Shown here one piece after another: positions 54,262 to 63,374 of a stretch of DNA of 64,000 nucleotides. Position numbers and translations under genes: made by a program. Source of the stretch: Niabella drilacis (GTDB lineage: Bacteria > Bacteroidota > Bacteroidia > Chitinophagales > Chitinophagaceae); NCBI RefSeq assembly GCF_900101395.1, contig NZ_FMZO01000007.1, positions 184,764 through 248,763 of the forward strand, read 5' to 3'. Every line of letters begins with the position of its first letter. Position 1 is the stretch's first letter. A model generated the notes under the pieces. The model did not search any database and was not told the DNA's origin. It was given only the letters and a program-made list of their open reading frames with translations.

Positions 54262-55131
54262 ATGAAGACGACCCCGGAAAACACTGTTTTGCGCTGCTTT
54301 ACAAGAACAATAGCGCTCCTGATGCTGCTGGTTACACCCGCCCTGCATATACACAGCAATGGACAGGAGATCACCAATCGCCTGACGGGCTATTTCAATG
54401 CAACCTCCGATACGTTGTTATACAATTATTTCTCATTTGATGGAAATGGTAAGTTAGATATCACAGGAATGGGCGACGGCTATTATTTTCAGAAGGGCGA
54501 TAGCCTGATCGTCTATCCCGATAAAAGTATCTTTAAATTTCTGCTGAAGGATAATAAATTGTATGGTGTATCCGAATGGGTGAATGGAGGCGTATGGCAA
54601 TTGATCGGGGATTCGGTGGTCGAAAGCAGGCGCACCAGCGCAGAGGCGGCGGATCGCATCGCATACCTGCTGAATCAGTATTATGAAATAAAGGCACAGG
54701 ACAGAACAGGATTCCTGGCGGCAGAAGATCACGCTTATAGAGGAAAAATGAAAGCGCTCTGCGATAGCGGTCTTTCCAAAGCATGCCTGGATTATGCCGG
54801 TTTGCGGATCATTGAAAACTTGGGGGGTATCGGGGCATTGCTGGGCAATAAACCTGTTGATATAAAGCAGGATGCAGATCCCGAAATACTGTCTATTATC
54901 GAAAAGGTGATCCGGATGGGGGATATGGAGGGATATGCAGTTTTGGGAGGTTATTATACGACCTTGCAGGATCGTAAGAAAGCAAAGGAAGTGCTGGAAA
55001 AAGGTGGGGAACTGGGATGCCGCCGTTGTGTATGGGCTGCGTTTTCGATAGCACTGGAAGAAGAAGCCGCCGGGGCGGAAGCCGCAGGTAAAAAGAAGTC
55101 GGTACCTGAGCCGGTAAAAAGAAAGAAATAA
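54262..55131 (+). CDS. Hypothetical secreted protein with Sel1/TPR-like C-terminal half
   Basis: About 289 residues from ATG 54262 (a GTG at 54256 is also possible). Signal peptide (TIALLMLLVTPALHIHSNGQ). The first part has WD-like beta strands (SDTLLYNYFSFDGNGKLDIT, LYGVSEWVNGGVWQLIGDSV). The second is helical with short repeats (GLSKACLDYAGL, DMEGYAVLGGYYTT, GGELGCRRCVWAA) resembling Sel1-type units. The tail is basic. Function unknown. Confidence 0.6.
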   Translation: MKTTPENTVLRCFTRTIALLMLLVTPALHIHSNGQEITNRLTGYFNATSDTLLYNYFSFDGNGKLDITGMGDGYYFQKGDSLIVYPDKSIFKFLLKDNKLYGVSEWVNGGVWQLIGDSVVESRRTSAEAADRIAYLLNQYYEIKAQDRTGFLAAEDHAYRGKMKALCDSGLSKACLDYAGLRIIENLGGIGALLGNKPVDIKQDADPEILSIIEKVIRMGDMEGYAVLGGYYTTLQDRKKAKEVLEKGGELGCRRCVWAAFSIALEEEAAGAEAAGKKKSVPEPVKRKK

Positions 55132-55153
55132 AGGATCACTGTACAGCCATGCA

Positions 55154-55343
55154 GGGCAAACGCATCTAAATTGGGTGAAAAGAGCGCACCGGGAGCATTT
55201 GCAGGTACAGTAAGTGCCTCGTGTTTATAGCAGGGTATCAAAAGGGAAACCCCGGTTCCTGCAGGCGCCGCGTAAAATTTCAGGTCAAACAAACACGCTG
55301 CTCCCCCGGAGCTGCACAATGCTGAAATTAGATGCGTTTGCCC
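55154..55343. repeat. MITE-like intergenic element, copy B
   Basis: 190 bp with the same ends as copy A (GGGCAAACGCATCT at 55154-55167 and AGATGCGTTTGCCC at 55330-55343) and the same interior order. It lies 22 bp after one stop and 53 bp before the dgkA ATG, so it now forms the dgkA leader. No exact flanking duplication is visible here. Confidence 0.8.
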
Positions 55344-55396
55344 TGACTGCCATGTTTCAGGCGGTATCGTTTTGCACTTTTATCGTAGTTTTGAGC

Positions 55397-55771
55397 ATGG
55401 GTCACCTGTTCTCCTTTAAAAAACTATTCCGGGGCTTTGGCTATGCCGGCAACGGGTTAAAAGCTGCGTTCCGGTCGGAGCAAAATTTCAGGTTGCATAC
55501 GTTCGCAGCCTTGCTCACCATCGCGCTGGCGTTTTTTTTAAGAGTGACTGTATACGAATGGCTGATCATTATTATTTGTATTGCTGGTGTAATGGGAGCC
55601 GAGCTGATCAATACCGCCATTGAAAAAGTCTGTGACCAGGTCAGCACCGAGAAGCATCCGGGGATCCAATACATCAAGGATGTTTCAGCAGCCGCAGTGT
55701 TCATTATTGCAGCAGGGGCCTTTATTGCAGGGGTGGTCATTTTTATACCCCGTTTACTGAAACTGATATAA
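55397..55771 (+). CDS. dgkA: Diacylglycerol kinase family protein (undecaprenol-kinase-like)
   Basis: 124 residues from ATG 55397. Typical small DgkA: FGYAGNGLKAAFRSEQNFRL at the membrane entry, three membrane helices (FAALLTIALAFFL; WLIIIICIAGVMGAE; AAAVFIIAAGAFIAGVVIFI) and the metal/ATP motif ELINTAIEKVCDQ. It phosphorylates a lipid alcohol such as undecaprenol or diacylglycerol. The open frame continues upstream into the MITE-like repeat, which is not counted. Confidence 0.9.
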   Translation: MGHLFSFKKLFRGFGYAGNGLKAAFRSEQNFRLHTFAALLTIALAFFLRVTVYEWLIIIICIAGVMGAELINTAIEKVCDQVSTEKHPGIQYIKDVSAAAVFIIAAGAFIAGVVIFIPRLLKLI

Positions 55772-55781
55772 CCCGCTTTTT

Positions 55782-56252
55782 ATGAAATGGACGATCTCCT
55801 GTTTTTTTGTTTTGTTACTGGGCTATGCATGCGGAAGCCGGCAGCAGGCTTCCACAGCGGAACCGCAGGCACCGGTATTAAAACCCAATACCGGCCTCGG
55901 GATCTCGGAAAACAGGGAACTACTGGGAACACTCATTGATCTGAAAACTTACCCGCCTTACAGCGTTGTTTTTCAGTGGAACGGTCAGGACATGGACGGA
56001 CTGGAAGCGATTCTCTATTATGATGAGCAGCACTACGGGGATATCCTGAATGCGTATATGGAAGCGGGTTTTCCCAAGGGGAATTATTCAAAGGCGCAAT
56101 TCAGCTTTCCGTGGCTCGATAGTGCCCGGTATGCAGAGCTGCAATTCAGCAAGCCGGACTATGCAGGAAATCCGGATATCTTCCTGGGAACCGGCGGCAG
56201 GGGCATGCTTTGGTTCCTGGATAAAAAGGTCCTGCTGAAAGTAAAGCCATAG
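55782..56252 (+). CDS. Hypothetical lipoprotein, 156 aa
   Basis: Lipoprotein signal (FVLLLGYAC, Cys17), a Thr/Ala/Pro linker, and a small domain: NRELLGTLIDLKTYPPYSVV, GLEAILYYDEQHYGDILNAY, DIFLGTGGRGMLWFLDKK. Family not recognised. It starts 10 bp after dgkA and is probably in the same transcript. Confidence 0.6.
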   Translation: MKWTISCFFVLLLGYACGSRQQASTAEPQAPVLKPNTGLGISENRELLGTLIDLKTYPPYSVVFQWNGQDMDGLEAILYYDEQHYGDILNAYMEAGFPKGNYSKAQFSFPWLDSARYAELQFSKPDYAGNPDIFLGTGGRGMLWFLDKKVLLKVKP

Positions 56253-56580
56253 GGTTGGTAGCGGTCAGCCATCAGCAGTCAGTGACACAGAAGAATCTGA
56301 TACCTCCTATGTTCGGTTAAAGTTTAAGGTTTCAGTTATACCGTGTTTGACCCCTCAAAGATCACAGGAGGGTTCCAGGTTTACCGTAGCGGGACATTGT
56401 TGAATGTGGTTTGATATTGTTTAAAAGGGGCAGACAACTGATAGCTGATAACTATTTCACCGCTGTTTCACCCTGTTTCACCGATATCGGAAGCATAAAT
56501 ATGGAACGAGCCCCGGAATTTAATAACTTGGTATATTATTTAGTATAAATTTGTTCAATCAAATCCTAAAACACAAACAT
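56253..56580. other. Spacer with dispersed short repeats
   Basis: Contains words of the CTGATAGCTGATAA type (56439-56452) and a block around CCTCAAAGATCACAGG (56354-56369) followed by AATGTGGTTTGATATTGTTT. The latter block recurs in the spacer at 59254-59340. No gene is seen. Confidence 0.55.
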
Positions 56581-57162
56581 ATGAAAGGAGTTACGTTAGT
56601 CATTGTTATTCTGTTGGTGATCCTCGGCTTTATGGGGTGCAAGGGTTATAATGGCCTTGTAAAGGAACAGGAAAATGTAAATAATGCCTGGAGCAATGTC
56701 CAGAGCGAATACCAGAAAAGAAATGATCTCGTAGACAACCTGGTGGAAACGGTAAAAGGGGCCGCTAATTTTGAAAAATCCACCTTGACGGATGTGATCA
56801 ACGCACGTGCCAAGGCAACATCTGTACAGGTAAATCCTGAAAATCTTACACCGGAGAAACTGGCCGAATTCCAGGCCGCCCAGGGGCAGATGACCAGTGC
56901 CCTGGGACGTTTGCTGGTTACCGTGGAAGCCTACCCGGAATTAAAGGCCAACCAGAACTTTCTGCAGTTGCAGGGGCAGCTGGAAGGGCTCGAGAATGAT
57001 ATCCGTGCGTCACGCCGGACCTTCAATACCGCAGTGAACAACTATAATGTAAAAGTGCGTTCATTCCCCATGAACATCCTGGGAGGCATCTTCGGGTTTC
57101 ATGCCAAGGAAGGGTTTAAAGCTGATCCCGGTGCAGATAAGGCACCCAAAGTAAAATTCTAA
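56581..57162 (+). CDS. LemA-family protein, first copy
   Basis: 193 residues from ATG 56581. An N-terminal membrane helix (VTLVIVILLVILGFMGC, with a cysteine in lipobox-like context) precedes the LemA helical domain: VKEQENVNNAWSNVQSEYQK, RNDLVDNLVETVKGAANFEK, LKANQNFLQLQGQLEGLEND. LemA proteins are anchored with the helical domain outside; function is uncertain. Followed by a second LemA gene and two TPM-domain genes, a recurring combination. Confidence 0.9.
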   Translation: MKGVTLVIVILLVILGFMGCKGYNGLVKEQENVNNAWSNVQSEYQKRNDLVDNLVETVKGAANFEKSTLTDVINARAKATSVQVNPENLTPEKLAEFQAAQGQMTSALGRLLVTVEAYPELKANQNFLQLQGQLEGLENDIRASRRTFNTAVNNYNVKVRSFPMNILGGIFGFHAKEGFKADPGADKAPKVKF

Positions 57163-57175
57163 CAGCCTGTCACAG

Positions 57176-57751
57176 ATGAAAAAAAGGGGGCTGATCATAG
57201 CGGCAGTGCTGGGCATTATAGCGATCTATTTTTTTACAACTTACAATTCGTTTGTTAAAAAGGACGAAAAAGTACAGCAGATGTGGAACGAGGTGCAGAA
57301 TACCTATCAGCGCCGGTTGGATCTTACGCCCAATCTTGTTGGTGTCGTTAAGGGGATTTCCGGTTTTGAACAGTCGACCCTGGTGGCTATTGCAGAGGCA
57401 CGTCAGAAAGCACAGCAGGGATCGGGAGGAGAGATGACGGCCGAAAACTACGGCCGGCAGGCCGTATTGCAGGATTCACTTGCAGCAGCCTCCAACCGGG
57501 TTATTGCGGTGATCGAAAAATATCCGGTCCTGAGGGGCACAGAGGCTTACCGGGGGCTGCAAACCCAGCTGGAAGGGAACGAGCGCCGGATCAAGGTAGC
57601 GCGCAATGATTTTAACGCGGCAGTGGCTGGCTATAACAGTGCTGTACGGGGTTTCCCGGGAAAGCTGGTTGCCGGGATCACCGGGTTCAAACCCCGGGAG
57701 GGGTTCCAGGCGGTGGCCGGTGCTGATAAAAATGTAGCAATTAAATTCTGA
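57176..57751 (+). CDS. LemA-family protein, second copy
   Basis: 191 residues. N-terminal helix (GLIIAAVLGIIAIYFFTTY) and LemA domain (VKKDEKVQQMWNEVQNTYQR, RLDLTPNLVGVVKGISGFEQ, RGTEAYRGLQTQLEGNERRI). It is clearly a paralogue of the gene 13 bp upstream but well diverged. No lipobox cysteine. Confidence 0.9.
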   Translation: MKKRGLIIAAVLGIIAIYFFTTYNSFVKKDEKVQQMWNEVQNTYQRRLDLTPNLVGVVKGISGFEQSTLVAIAEARQKAQQGSGGEMTAENYGRQAVLQDSLAAASNRVIAVIEKYPVLRGTEAYRGLQTQLEGNERRIKVARNDFNAAVAGYNSAVRGFPGKLVAGITGFKPREGFQAVAGADKNVAIKF

Positions 57752-57755
57752 TAAC

Positions 57756-58220
57756 GTGGCTTTTTCTTTATTCAACAGACATCCGGAAGAAGTGCTTACC
57801 AGCGCCGAAAAAGAGCAGATCGTTGAAGCGATCCGCCAGGCAGAAAGCCGTACCAGTGGCGAAATACGCGTGTACCTGGAAAGCCATAACAAATATGTGG
57901 ACCCTGTAGACCGTGCGGCAGAGGTATTCCTTAAACTGAAGATGGCCAACACGGTAGACCGGAATGCCGTATTGCTCTATGTAGCGGTTAAAGACCGGCA
58001 GCTGGCCATTTTCGGGGATGAGGGTATTTATCAGCGTACCGGGAAACAGTATTGGAACGAGCTGGTAACGAAAATACTGAGTCACTTTAATCAGAAACAT
58101 TTTGCCTCCGGCATCAGCGAGTACATCCACCAGATCGGAGAAGGTCTCCACCATTATTTTCCTTTTGATCGGGCTACCGACCATAATGAGCTCCCGGACG
58201 ATATCGTTTTTGGCAGTTAA
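57756..58220 (+). CDS. TPM-domain protein without signal peptide
   Basis: 154 residues from GTG 57756, 4 bp after the lemA stop. TPM fold: LTSAEKEQIVEAIRQAESRT, SGEIRVYLESHN, RNAVLLYVAVKDRQLAIFGD, EGIYQRTGKQYWNELVTKIL. The N-terminus SLFNRHPEEVLT is as in cytoplasmic or membrane-associated TPM relatives. Co-occurrence with LemA supports a shared envelope role; activity unproven. Confidence 0.85.
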   Translation: MAFSLFNRHPEEVLTSAEKEQIVEAIRQAESRTSGEIRVYLESHNKYVDPVDRAAEVFLKLKMANTVDRNAVLLYVAVKDRQLAIFGDEGIYQRTGKQYWNELVTKILSHFNQKHFASGISEYIHQIGEGLHHYFPFDRATDHNELPDDIVFGS

Positions 58221-58226
58221 GACGCA

Positions 58227-59030
58227 ATGAAAAAAAATCTTTTATTATACTTTTTGCTGGTTTCGGCTGTGTCTTTTGCACAGATCGGATCCGTGATCCC
58301 GGAGCCCCCCAGTCCTCCCCGGCTGGTCAATGATTTTACCCGGAAGGATGCCTATGGCAAGGGCTTTATCACAAAAGAACAGGCAGATGCGCTGGAGCGC
58401 AAGCTGGTTGCCTATGACGACAGTACCTCCAATCAGATCGCTGTCGTGATCGTGGATGATCTGAAAGGCTATTCCAGGGACGACTATGCCATTGCGCTGG
58501 GAAGGAAATGGGGTGTTGGCGGGCAAAAGCAATTCAGCAACGGGGTGGTGGTACTGATCAATGCCGGGCCCAAAGACCGGGGCCTGTTTATTGCAACCGG
58601 GTATGGGCTGGAAGGGGCCATTACCGACCTGGTAGCCGACCAGATCATACAGGAGATCATCCTCCCGGATTTTAAACGGGGCGATAACTATCGCGGGCTG
58701 GATGAAGGCACAGATGCCCTGATCCAGGCAGCAGCCGGCAGGTTTAAAGCACCGGAGGGGTATCATGAGCGGGGCAAAGGCATTGGCTTTGGGACCATCA
58801 TCCTGGTGGTCATCGTTGTAATCGTGTTTGTGGTCTTTATGAGCGGCGGTGGAAACGGCGGCGGTGGTTACGTTTCGCGGCGCGGTTACCGCGGCGGCGG
58901 CGGGTGGATCATACCTGGTGGCTGGTCGGGAGGTGGCGGCGGCGGCGGCTGGTCTGGCGGCGGCGGTGGAGGTTTCGGAGGCTTCGGCGGCGGCGGTTTT
59001 GGTGGCGGCGGAGCAGGAGGGAGCTGGTGA
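58227..59030 (+). CDS. Secreted TPM-domain protein with Gly-rich tail
   Basis: 267 residues. Signal peptide (VSAVSFAQ), TPM domain (about 30-180: LVNDFTRKDAYGKGFITKEQ, NQIAVVIVDDLKGYSRDDYA, NGVVVLINAGPKDRGLFIAT, GYGLEGAITD), a membrane helix (FGTIILVVIVVIVFVVFM) and a tail that is almost wholly Gly with Ser/Trp/Phe. Gly-rich tails are usual in this subgroup. Last gene of the LemA-LemA-TPM-TPM operon. Confidence 0.88.
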   Translation: MKKNLLLYFLLVSAVSFAQIGSVIPEPPSPPRLVNDFTRKDAYGKGFITKEQADALERKLVAYDDSTSNQIAVVIVDDLKGYSRDDYAIALGRKWGVGGQKQFSNGVVVLINAGPKDRGLFIATGYGLEGAITDLVADQIIQEIILPDFKRGDNYRGLDEGTDALIQAAAGRFKAPEGYHERGKGIGFGTIILVVIVVIVFVVFMSGGGNGGGGYVSRRGYRGGGGWIIPGGWSGGGGGGGWSGGGGGGFGGFGGGGFGGGGAGGSW

Positions 59031-59544
59031 GCAGACCGGTTTCAGGAACCATACGCACAGTTTAAATCCGGGCCGTTTTATCCCCCGGTGATTGATTTGC
59101 TATTGTCTACGGACGTTCCCAAATACATATATACAAGGGGCTTTTATTGGGAGCCCGTTACATTTAACATTTCCTATGGGATATGGTACGTTCCCGGGGG
59201 GATGGTCATTCCCAAAGCGACAGCCTCCTGGTTATGACAGCTCCGATGTTTGTTTCAGGTTTGAGGTTATATCCGTTTTACTCCTCAAAGATAACAGGTT
59301 AAATGCCTGGTTCAATGTGGCTGGATATTGTTTAAGGTGCCACTGATAACTGCCCGAAGTTTCGGGGGCTGGTAGCTGAAATCTGACTGCTGATGGCCAA
59401 AAGCTGAATCTGATAGCTGAAATGACCTGTGCAACGGGCTGCTTTCAGAGAAACATTAAACCAGAAACTTTTCCACCTCGTATTATTCGTTATTTTTGTT
59501 AGAAGGAATCATTTTGATAGGATAAATAGAACAATACATATATC
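59031..59544. other. Spacer with dispersed short repeats
   Basis: 59254-59340 repeats, with changes, the block seen at 56330-56420 (CTCAAAGATAACAGG, then CAATGTGGCTGGATATTGTT). 59341-59432 is a string of near-7/8-base words such as CTGATAACTG, GCTGAAATCTGA and CTGATAGCTGAAATGA. No gene seen. Confidence 0.55.
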
Positions 59545-60912
59545 ATGAATAAGCGTTTTTTACTGGCGATGATCTTTCTGCTGACAGGCTTTATTTCTTT
59601 CGCGCAATATTCGGTTCAATCAAAATATTTTGTTTACCTGCAAACCGAACCGGCTCAGCCATTTTTCATAAAAATCAACGGGCAGCGTATTGAGGCCAAC
59701 TCTTCGGGATACCTGATCCTGCCGCAGTTAAAGGATGGAGATTACCGGTTGGTTGTTGGGTTCCAGGACAATAAGAGCCCGGAGATGACCTTTAAATTTA
59801 AGATCGATTCAAAAGATAAAGGATACCTCATTAAAAATTTTGGTGCAGATGGCTGGTCGCTGTTTGATCTGCAAACCATGGATGTGCAAAAGCCGCTTTC
59901 GGCCGAAGAGGCCGCAGCACTGGCTAAAACGGAGGCGCCCAAGCCGCAACCCCGCCGCCAGGAACCCAAGCCACAACCTAAGCAGGAAACACCCGCACCG
60001 GTAGTGCCGGCAGAAACGGCAGCTGTACAACAGACTCCCCAGCCGGTTCAGCAACCGCCTGCGCAACAGCCGCCGGCCCAGCAAACACCTGCTCCTGTTG
60101 AGAACAGCAGCGTAAGCGATTTTACAAAAGTACTTTCAAAAGCTGCCAATAACCCTGGTCTGCTGGAACAGCCCAAACCCGAGGAAAAGCCGGTAGAGAA
60201 AGCAGAGACCCCGGCACCGGCAGAAAACAAGGACAGTGAAAAAGACGAAACGCCTCAGGAAAATGGGGCTACCCGGCCGGAACCGGAAGCTCCGGCAAAG
60301 GAACCCGGGAATAGTAGCACAAAAGTTGGAAAAGGTGCCGTAGTAAAATTATCGCAGCATTCTTCCGGAACGGGAACAGTTGTGCTGTATGAAGACCGCA
60401 GCACCGGCGGGAAAACGGAACAGATAGAGATCACAATACCCGCTGCAGCAAAAGAAGCATCTGAAGCTGTTAAGCCTGCAGCAGAAAAAGAGCCGGCGGC
60501 GGCCGACGGCAAAGAGGACGAACAGGTTGCTGCCGGGGCAAAGCCGCTGAACGGGCAGGAAAACGGAGACGGGAAGAAGAAGGAAAAACCGGCTGCCGCA
60601 GCGGCGCCGGCCGCACCCGGAAACTGCAAGACGGTTGCTACGGAAGATGACTTTTTAAAGCTGCGCAGAGATATGGCTGGCAAGGAAAATGATGAGCAGA
60701 TGATAGAGGAGGCCCGGCGGGCATTTAAGATGAAATGTTATACCAGCGCACAGGTAAAATACATCAGCAGTATGTTCTTATCGAATGCAGGCAAGTACAA
60801 CTTCTTTGAGGCAGCCCGGGCGCATGTTGCTGACCCCGAAAATTTCGGTGCGCTGCAGTCGGAGATCAAAGACGACTATTACAAAGAGAAATTCAACGGT
60901 CTTATTAAATAG
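59545..60912 (+). CDS. DUF4476-domain secreted protein with Pro/Ala/Glu-rich linker
   Basis: 455 residues. Signal peptide (FISFAQ), a small beta domain (FVYLQTEPAQPFFIKINGQR, LPQLKDGDYRLVVGFQD), a linker of about 220 residues rich in Pro, Ala, Gln, Glu and Lys, and a C-terminal DUF4476 domain (DDFLKLRRDMAGKENDEQMI, AFKMKCYTSAQVKYISSMFL, KYNFFEAARAHVADPENFGA). Typical of Bacteroidota; role unknown, likely envelope-associated. Confidence 0.82.
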   Translation: MNKRFLLAMIFLLTGFISFAQYSVQSKYFVYLQTEPAQPFFIKINGQRIEANSSGYLILPQLKDGDYRLVVGFQDNKSPEMTFKFKIDSKDKGYLIKNFGADGWSLFDLQTMDVQKPLSAEEAAALAKTEAPKPQPRRQEPKPQPKQETPAPVVPAETAAVQQTPQPVQQPPAQQPPAQQTPAPVENSSVSDFTKVLSKAANNPGLLEQPKPEEKPVEKAETPAPAENKDSEKDETPQENGATRPEPEAPAKEPGNSSTKVGKGAVVKLSQHSSGTGTVVLYEDRSTGGKTEQIEITIPAAAKEASEAVKPAAEKEPAAADGKEDEQVAAGAKPLNGQENGDGKKKEKPAAAAAPAAPGNCKTVATEDDFLKLRRDMAGKENDEQMIEEARRAFKMKCYTSAQVKYISSMFLSNAGKYNFFEAARAHVADPENFGALQSEIKDDYYKEKFNGLIK

Positions 60913-60967
60913 TAAAATGCTGAAAACTGATGGCTGAAAGCTGTCAGCCCTTGGCCGCCAGGTTACC

Positions 60968-61696
60968 ATGCGTTATTTTTTGGAAGTTTCTTATAAGGGA
61001 ACCCGCTACAGCGGCTTTCAGATTCAGGACAAGGGGGCAACCATCCAGGGTGAGATTGAGCGGGCGTTAGCCATTTTTTTTAAAGAAACCTTTGTGCTTA
61101 CCGGGTCCTCCCGGACCGATAGCGGCGTGCATGCCTTTCAGAATTTTTTTCACTTTGACTGGAACCGGGATTTTGATATAAAATGGATGTATAACCTGAA
61201 TGCCATCCTGCCCGGTGATATCGTTATTAAGGAGATCCGGAGGGTTGCTGATGATGCTCACAGCCGGTTTGATGCATTGAGCCGCTCCTATGTGTATAAG
61301 GTATACCAGTTTAAAAATGCGTTCCTGGCCGATACGGCTTATTTTTACCCCTACCCCCTGGACCTGGAGGCCATGAACCAGGCCGCCTCTTTATTAAAGA
61401 GTTTTAAAGATTTCAGCAGCTTTTCCAAGAAAAATACCCAGGTAAAAACCTTTCATTGTAATCTGATGGAAAGCTACTGGGTGCAGGAAAATGATCTTTT
61501 TCTGTATCATGTAACCGCCAATCGCTTTCTGAGAGGAATGGTCAGGGCACTGGTAGCCACGATGCTGCGGGTAGGACGGCAGTCTCTTACCATAGAGGCC
61601 TTTGAACAGGTTATCAGGCAGGCAAATTGTGGCACTGCCTGGTTCGATGCACCGGCACGTGGTTTAACCCTGCAACGGGTAACCTATCCAATATAA
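60968..61696 (+). CDS. truA: tRNA pseudouridine synthase A
   Basis: 242 residues. RYFLEVSYKGTRYSGFQIQD, catalytic Asp51 in GSSRTDSGVHAFQNFF, YKVYQFKN and RFLRGMVRALVATMLRVGR are all present. It isomerises uridine in the anticodon arm (positions 38-40) of tRNA. A short spacer of CTGATGGCTGA-type words precedes it. Confidence 0.96.
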   Translation: MRYFLEVSYKGTRYSGFQIQDKGATIQGEIERALAIFFKETFVLTGSSRTDSGVHAFQNFFHFDWNRDFDIKWMYNLNAILPGDIVIKEIRRVADDAHSRFDALSRSYVYKVYQFKNAFLADTAYFYPYPLDLEAMNQAASLLKSFKDFSSFSKKNTQVKTFHCNLMESYWVQENDLFLYHVTANRFLRGMVRALVATMLRVGRQSLTIEAFEQVIRQANCGTAWFDAPARGLTLQRVTYPI

Positions 61697-61733
61697 TCGC
61701 CAGGTCTTATGCCGCTGATCCTGTAACGCAATG

Positions 61734-62717
61734 CTATATGATATAGGGCTGTTTTTTTAAGGCCCTTCTGTTAAAGAACCTTTTAACTGACGCAGAAAGC
61801 TGTTGAATGCCCGGGCGCTGGAATTTCAGGTAATGGAAGTAATCCAGGTATTCCTGAACCGTATGGGTGATGTTTAATTTGGTTAACGCAAAATTCCGGA
61901 AAAATTTTCCATCCTCACGCCGGAACTTTTTTATTTCCCTGGCTACTTCAGCAACGGAGAACGGTTTATTGAAATACCGGCCCGAGCAGTTTTTTAAAAG
62001 ACTGCGTTCCAGCTGGTCTTTTACATACCCATCGCCACAGGGTTTAAAATAGGAGCGGTGGTCAAATATGATCACCGGTCGCCCGCAGGCCATAGCTTCA
62101 TAGGCCGACCGTCCGATGCCTACAACAAGATCGGCCTTGTTGATGACTTTTTCTACATGCCATTCCGGGTTTTTATACTTGTTCAGGGTGATGAGGTCCA
62201 CACCGGTTGCCTTACAGGAGGCTTCAAGAATGTTGTTGGCTTCCTCGGAGTGGCAAAGGCTCAGCACCGTTTGTACTTCGCTGTTTAACGGGGTCTCGCT
62301 TTTGTACCGGTCTACATTAATCCCATTTAAAATAATCTTGCTTGGTAAATTCTTCTGCGATAGATGCTCCTTTACTTCCTGCGAAATAGCCACGTATCCG
62401 TTTGCATAGGGCGAGGGTTGCTCCAGCTCCGGGTAGATGCCATGACAGGTCTGGATAACGAACCCGCGCAGCCGCAGGTGGTTTACACAGGTGTGATGAT
62501 TGGCCAGTATAAGATCATACCGCCTCTTTTGCCGGAACTTTATACCGAGGTCGGCCTCCAGTTTGTCAGATACCCATCCTTTCTGAAAGGTAAAATAGTC
62601 CACTTCAAAATCCTGCTTCTTCAGCTCTTCAGCCAGTGCATATGTGTAGGTCTCTGATCCTCCCAAATTTTCCAAATGGTTATTAGCGATGAGGATCGAA
62701 CGCGGGGTCTTATTCAT
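61734..62717 (-). CDS. Glycosyltransferase, GT4-like
   Basis: 327 residues. N-terminal SILIANNHLENLGGSETYTY, acceptor domain with ILANHHTCVNHLRL and VIQTCHGIYPEL, then the donor domain NGINVDRY, KADLVVGIGRSAYEAMACGR and PVIIFDHRSYF, with the Glu of the EAMACGRP motif as in GT4 enzymes. Slightly short for the family. Probably adds a sugar to an envelope or capsular glycan; no other glycan genes adjoin. Confidence 0.85.
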   Translation of the reverse strand: MNKTPRSILIANNHLENLGGSETYTYALAEELKKQDFEVDYFTFQKGWVSDKLEADLGIKFRQKRRYDLILANHHTCVNHLRLRGFVIQTCHGIYPELEQPSPYANGYVAISQEVKEHLSQKNLPSKIILNGINVDRYKSETPLNSEVQTVLSLCHSEEANNILEASCKATGVDLITLNKYKNPEWHVEKVINKADLVVGIGRSAYEAMACGRPVIIFDHRSYFKPCGDGYVKDQLERSLLKNCSGRYFNKPFSVAEVAREIKKFRREDGKFFRNFALTKLNITHTVQEYLDYFHYLKFQRPGIQQLSASVKRFFNRRALKKQPYII

Positions 62718-63024
62718 AAATCTATTATTTGTTCAATGGGGTTAGATATGAACCGGTTTTGTGAACCGGGTCTGGAATACTGCTTCAAACTACCTTACAG
62801 CAACAGCATACCTGGTAAAATCCGGTATACAATGGCATTGACAGGGTTTAAAGTGTAATGGTCAATACTACATTATGTATAGACGCTTTTTATCTGCGAA
62901 CTATGCGGTTCACCGGATTTTTTTTGACAGGGGGCTGGGGCCGCTTTTTTATAACGCGGGAATGATGATGGTATTGGCTTTCCCGGGTTTTATTTAAAAA
63001 AGAAGTGTTTTTTGAAAAATAAAT
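62718..63024. other. Upstream region of the rRNA operon, no gene
   Basis: Divergent region between the glycosyltransferase start and the first rRNA promoter. Only AT-rich, T-tracted DNA is visible. Confidence 0.5.
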
Positions 63025-63054
63025 TTTGCAGTTCAGAAAAAGGTTCTATATTTG
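63025..63054 (+). promoter_or_regulatory. rRNA promoter P1
   Basis: TTTG (63025-63028), 18 nt, then TATATTTG (63047-63054), an exact TAnnTTTG, followed by CACTCCGTTTGCGAAACGGA. Confidence 0.75.
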
Positions 63055-63243
63055 CACTCCGTTTGCGAAACGGATGAGTTCTCTGAGAAGAAAATAAAAG
63101 ATTAAAAGCTCTGAAACATTGATCCAGTCTGGATTTCAGAAGCATCTACTACTATAATGAATACCAGTAAAACTGTTGCTGGGAATTCCGCTTATACTTA
63201 CCAAATGGTTAGAAAAATAGAAAAAAATATTTTGCTGATCGTG

Positions 63244-63273
63244 TTGAAAATCAAAATGAAAGTTGTATCTTTG
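63244..63273 (+). promoter_or_regulatory. rRNA promoter P2
   Basis: TTG (63244-63246), 19 nt, then TATCTTTG (63266-63273), exact consensus, followed by CAGTCCGC, similar to the base order after P1. Confidence 0.75.
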
Positions 63274-63374
63274 CAGTCCGCTTGGAAATAAGGGATGGTA
63301 AAAAACAAGCACTTCAATTCACAGGTAAGTTCTTCACATATAAATAGTTACACTGAAAATTATTTAAAAATATT

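Noticed and set aside
55146..55354. GCCATG on both sides of MITE copy B as a target duplication
   Set aside because: Only six bases and unequal distances from the ends (2 and 5 bp), so chance is likely.
58849..59091. Alternative Ala-rich frame in the Gly-rich tail of the second TPM protein
   Set aside because: It is a frame shadow of the GC-rich glycine codons.
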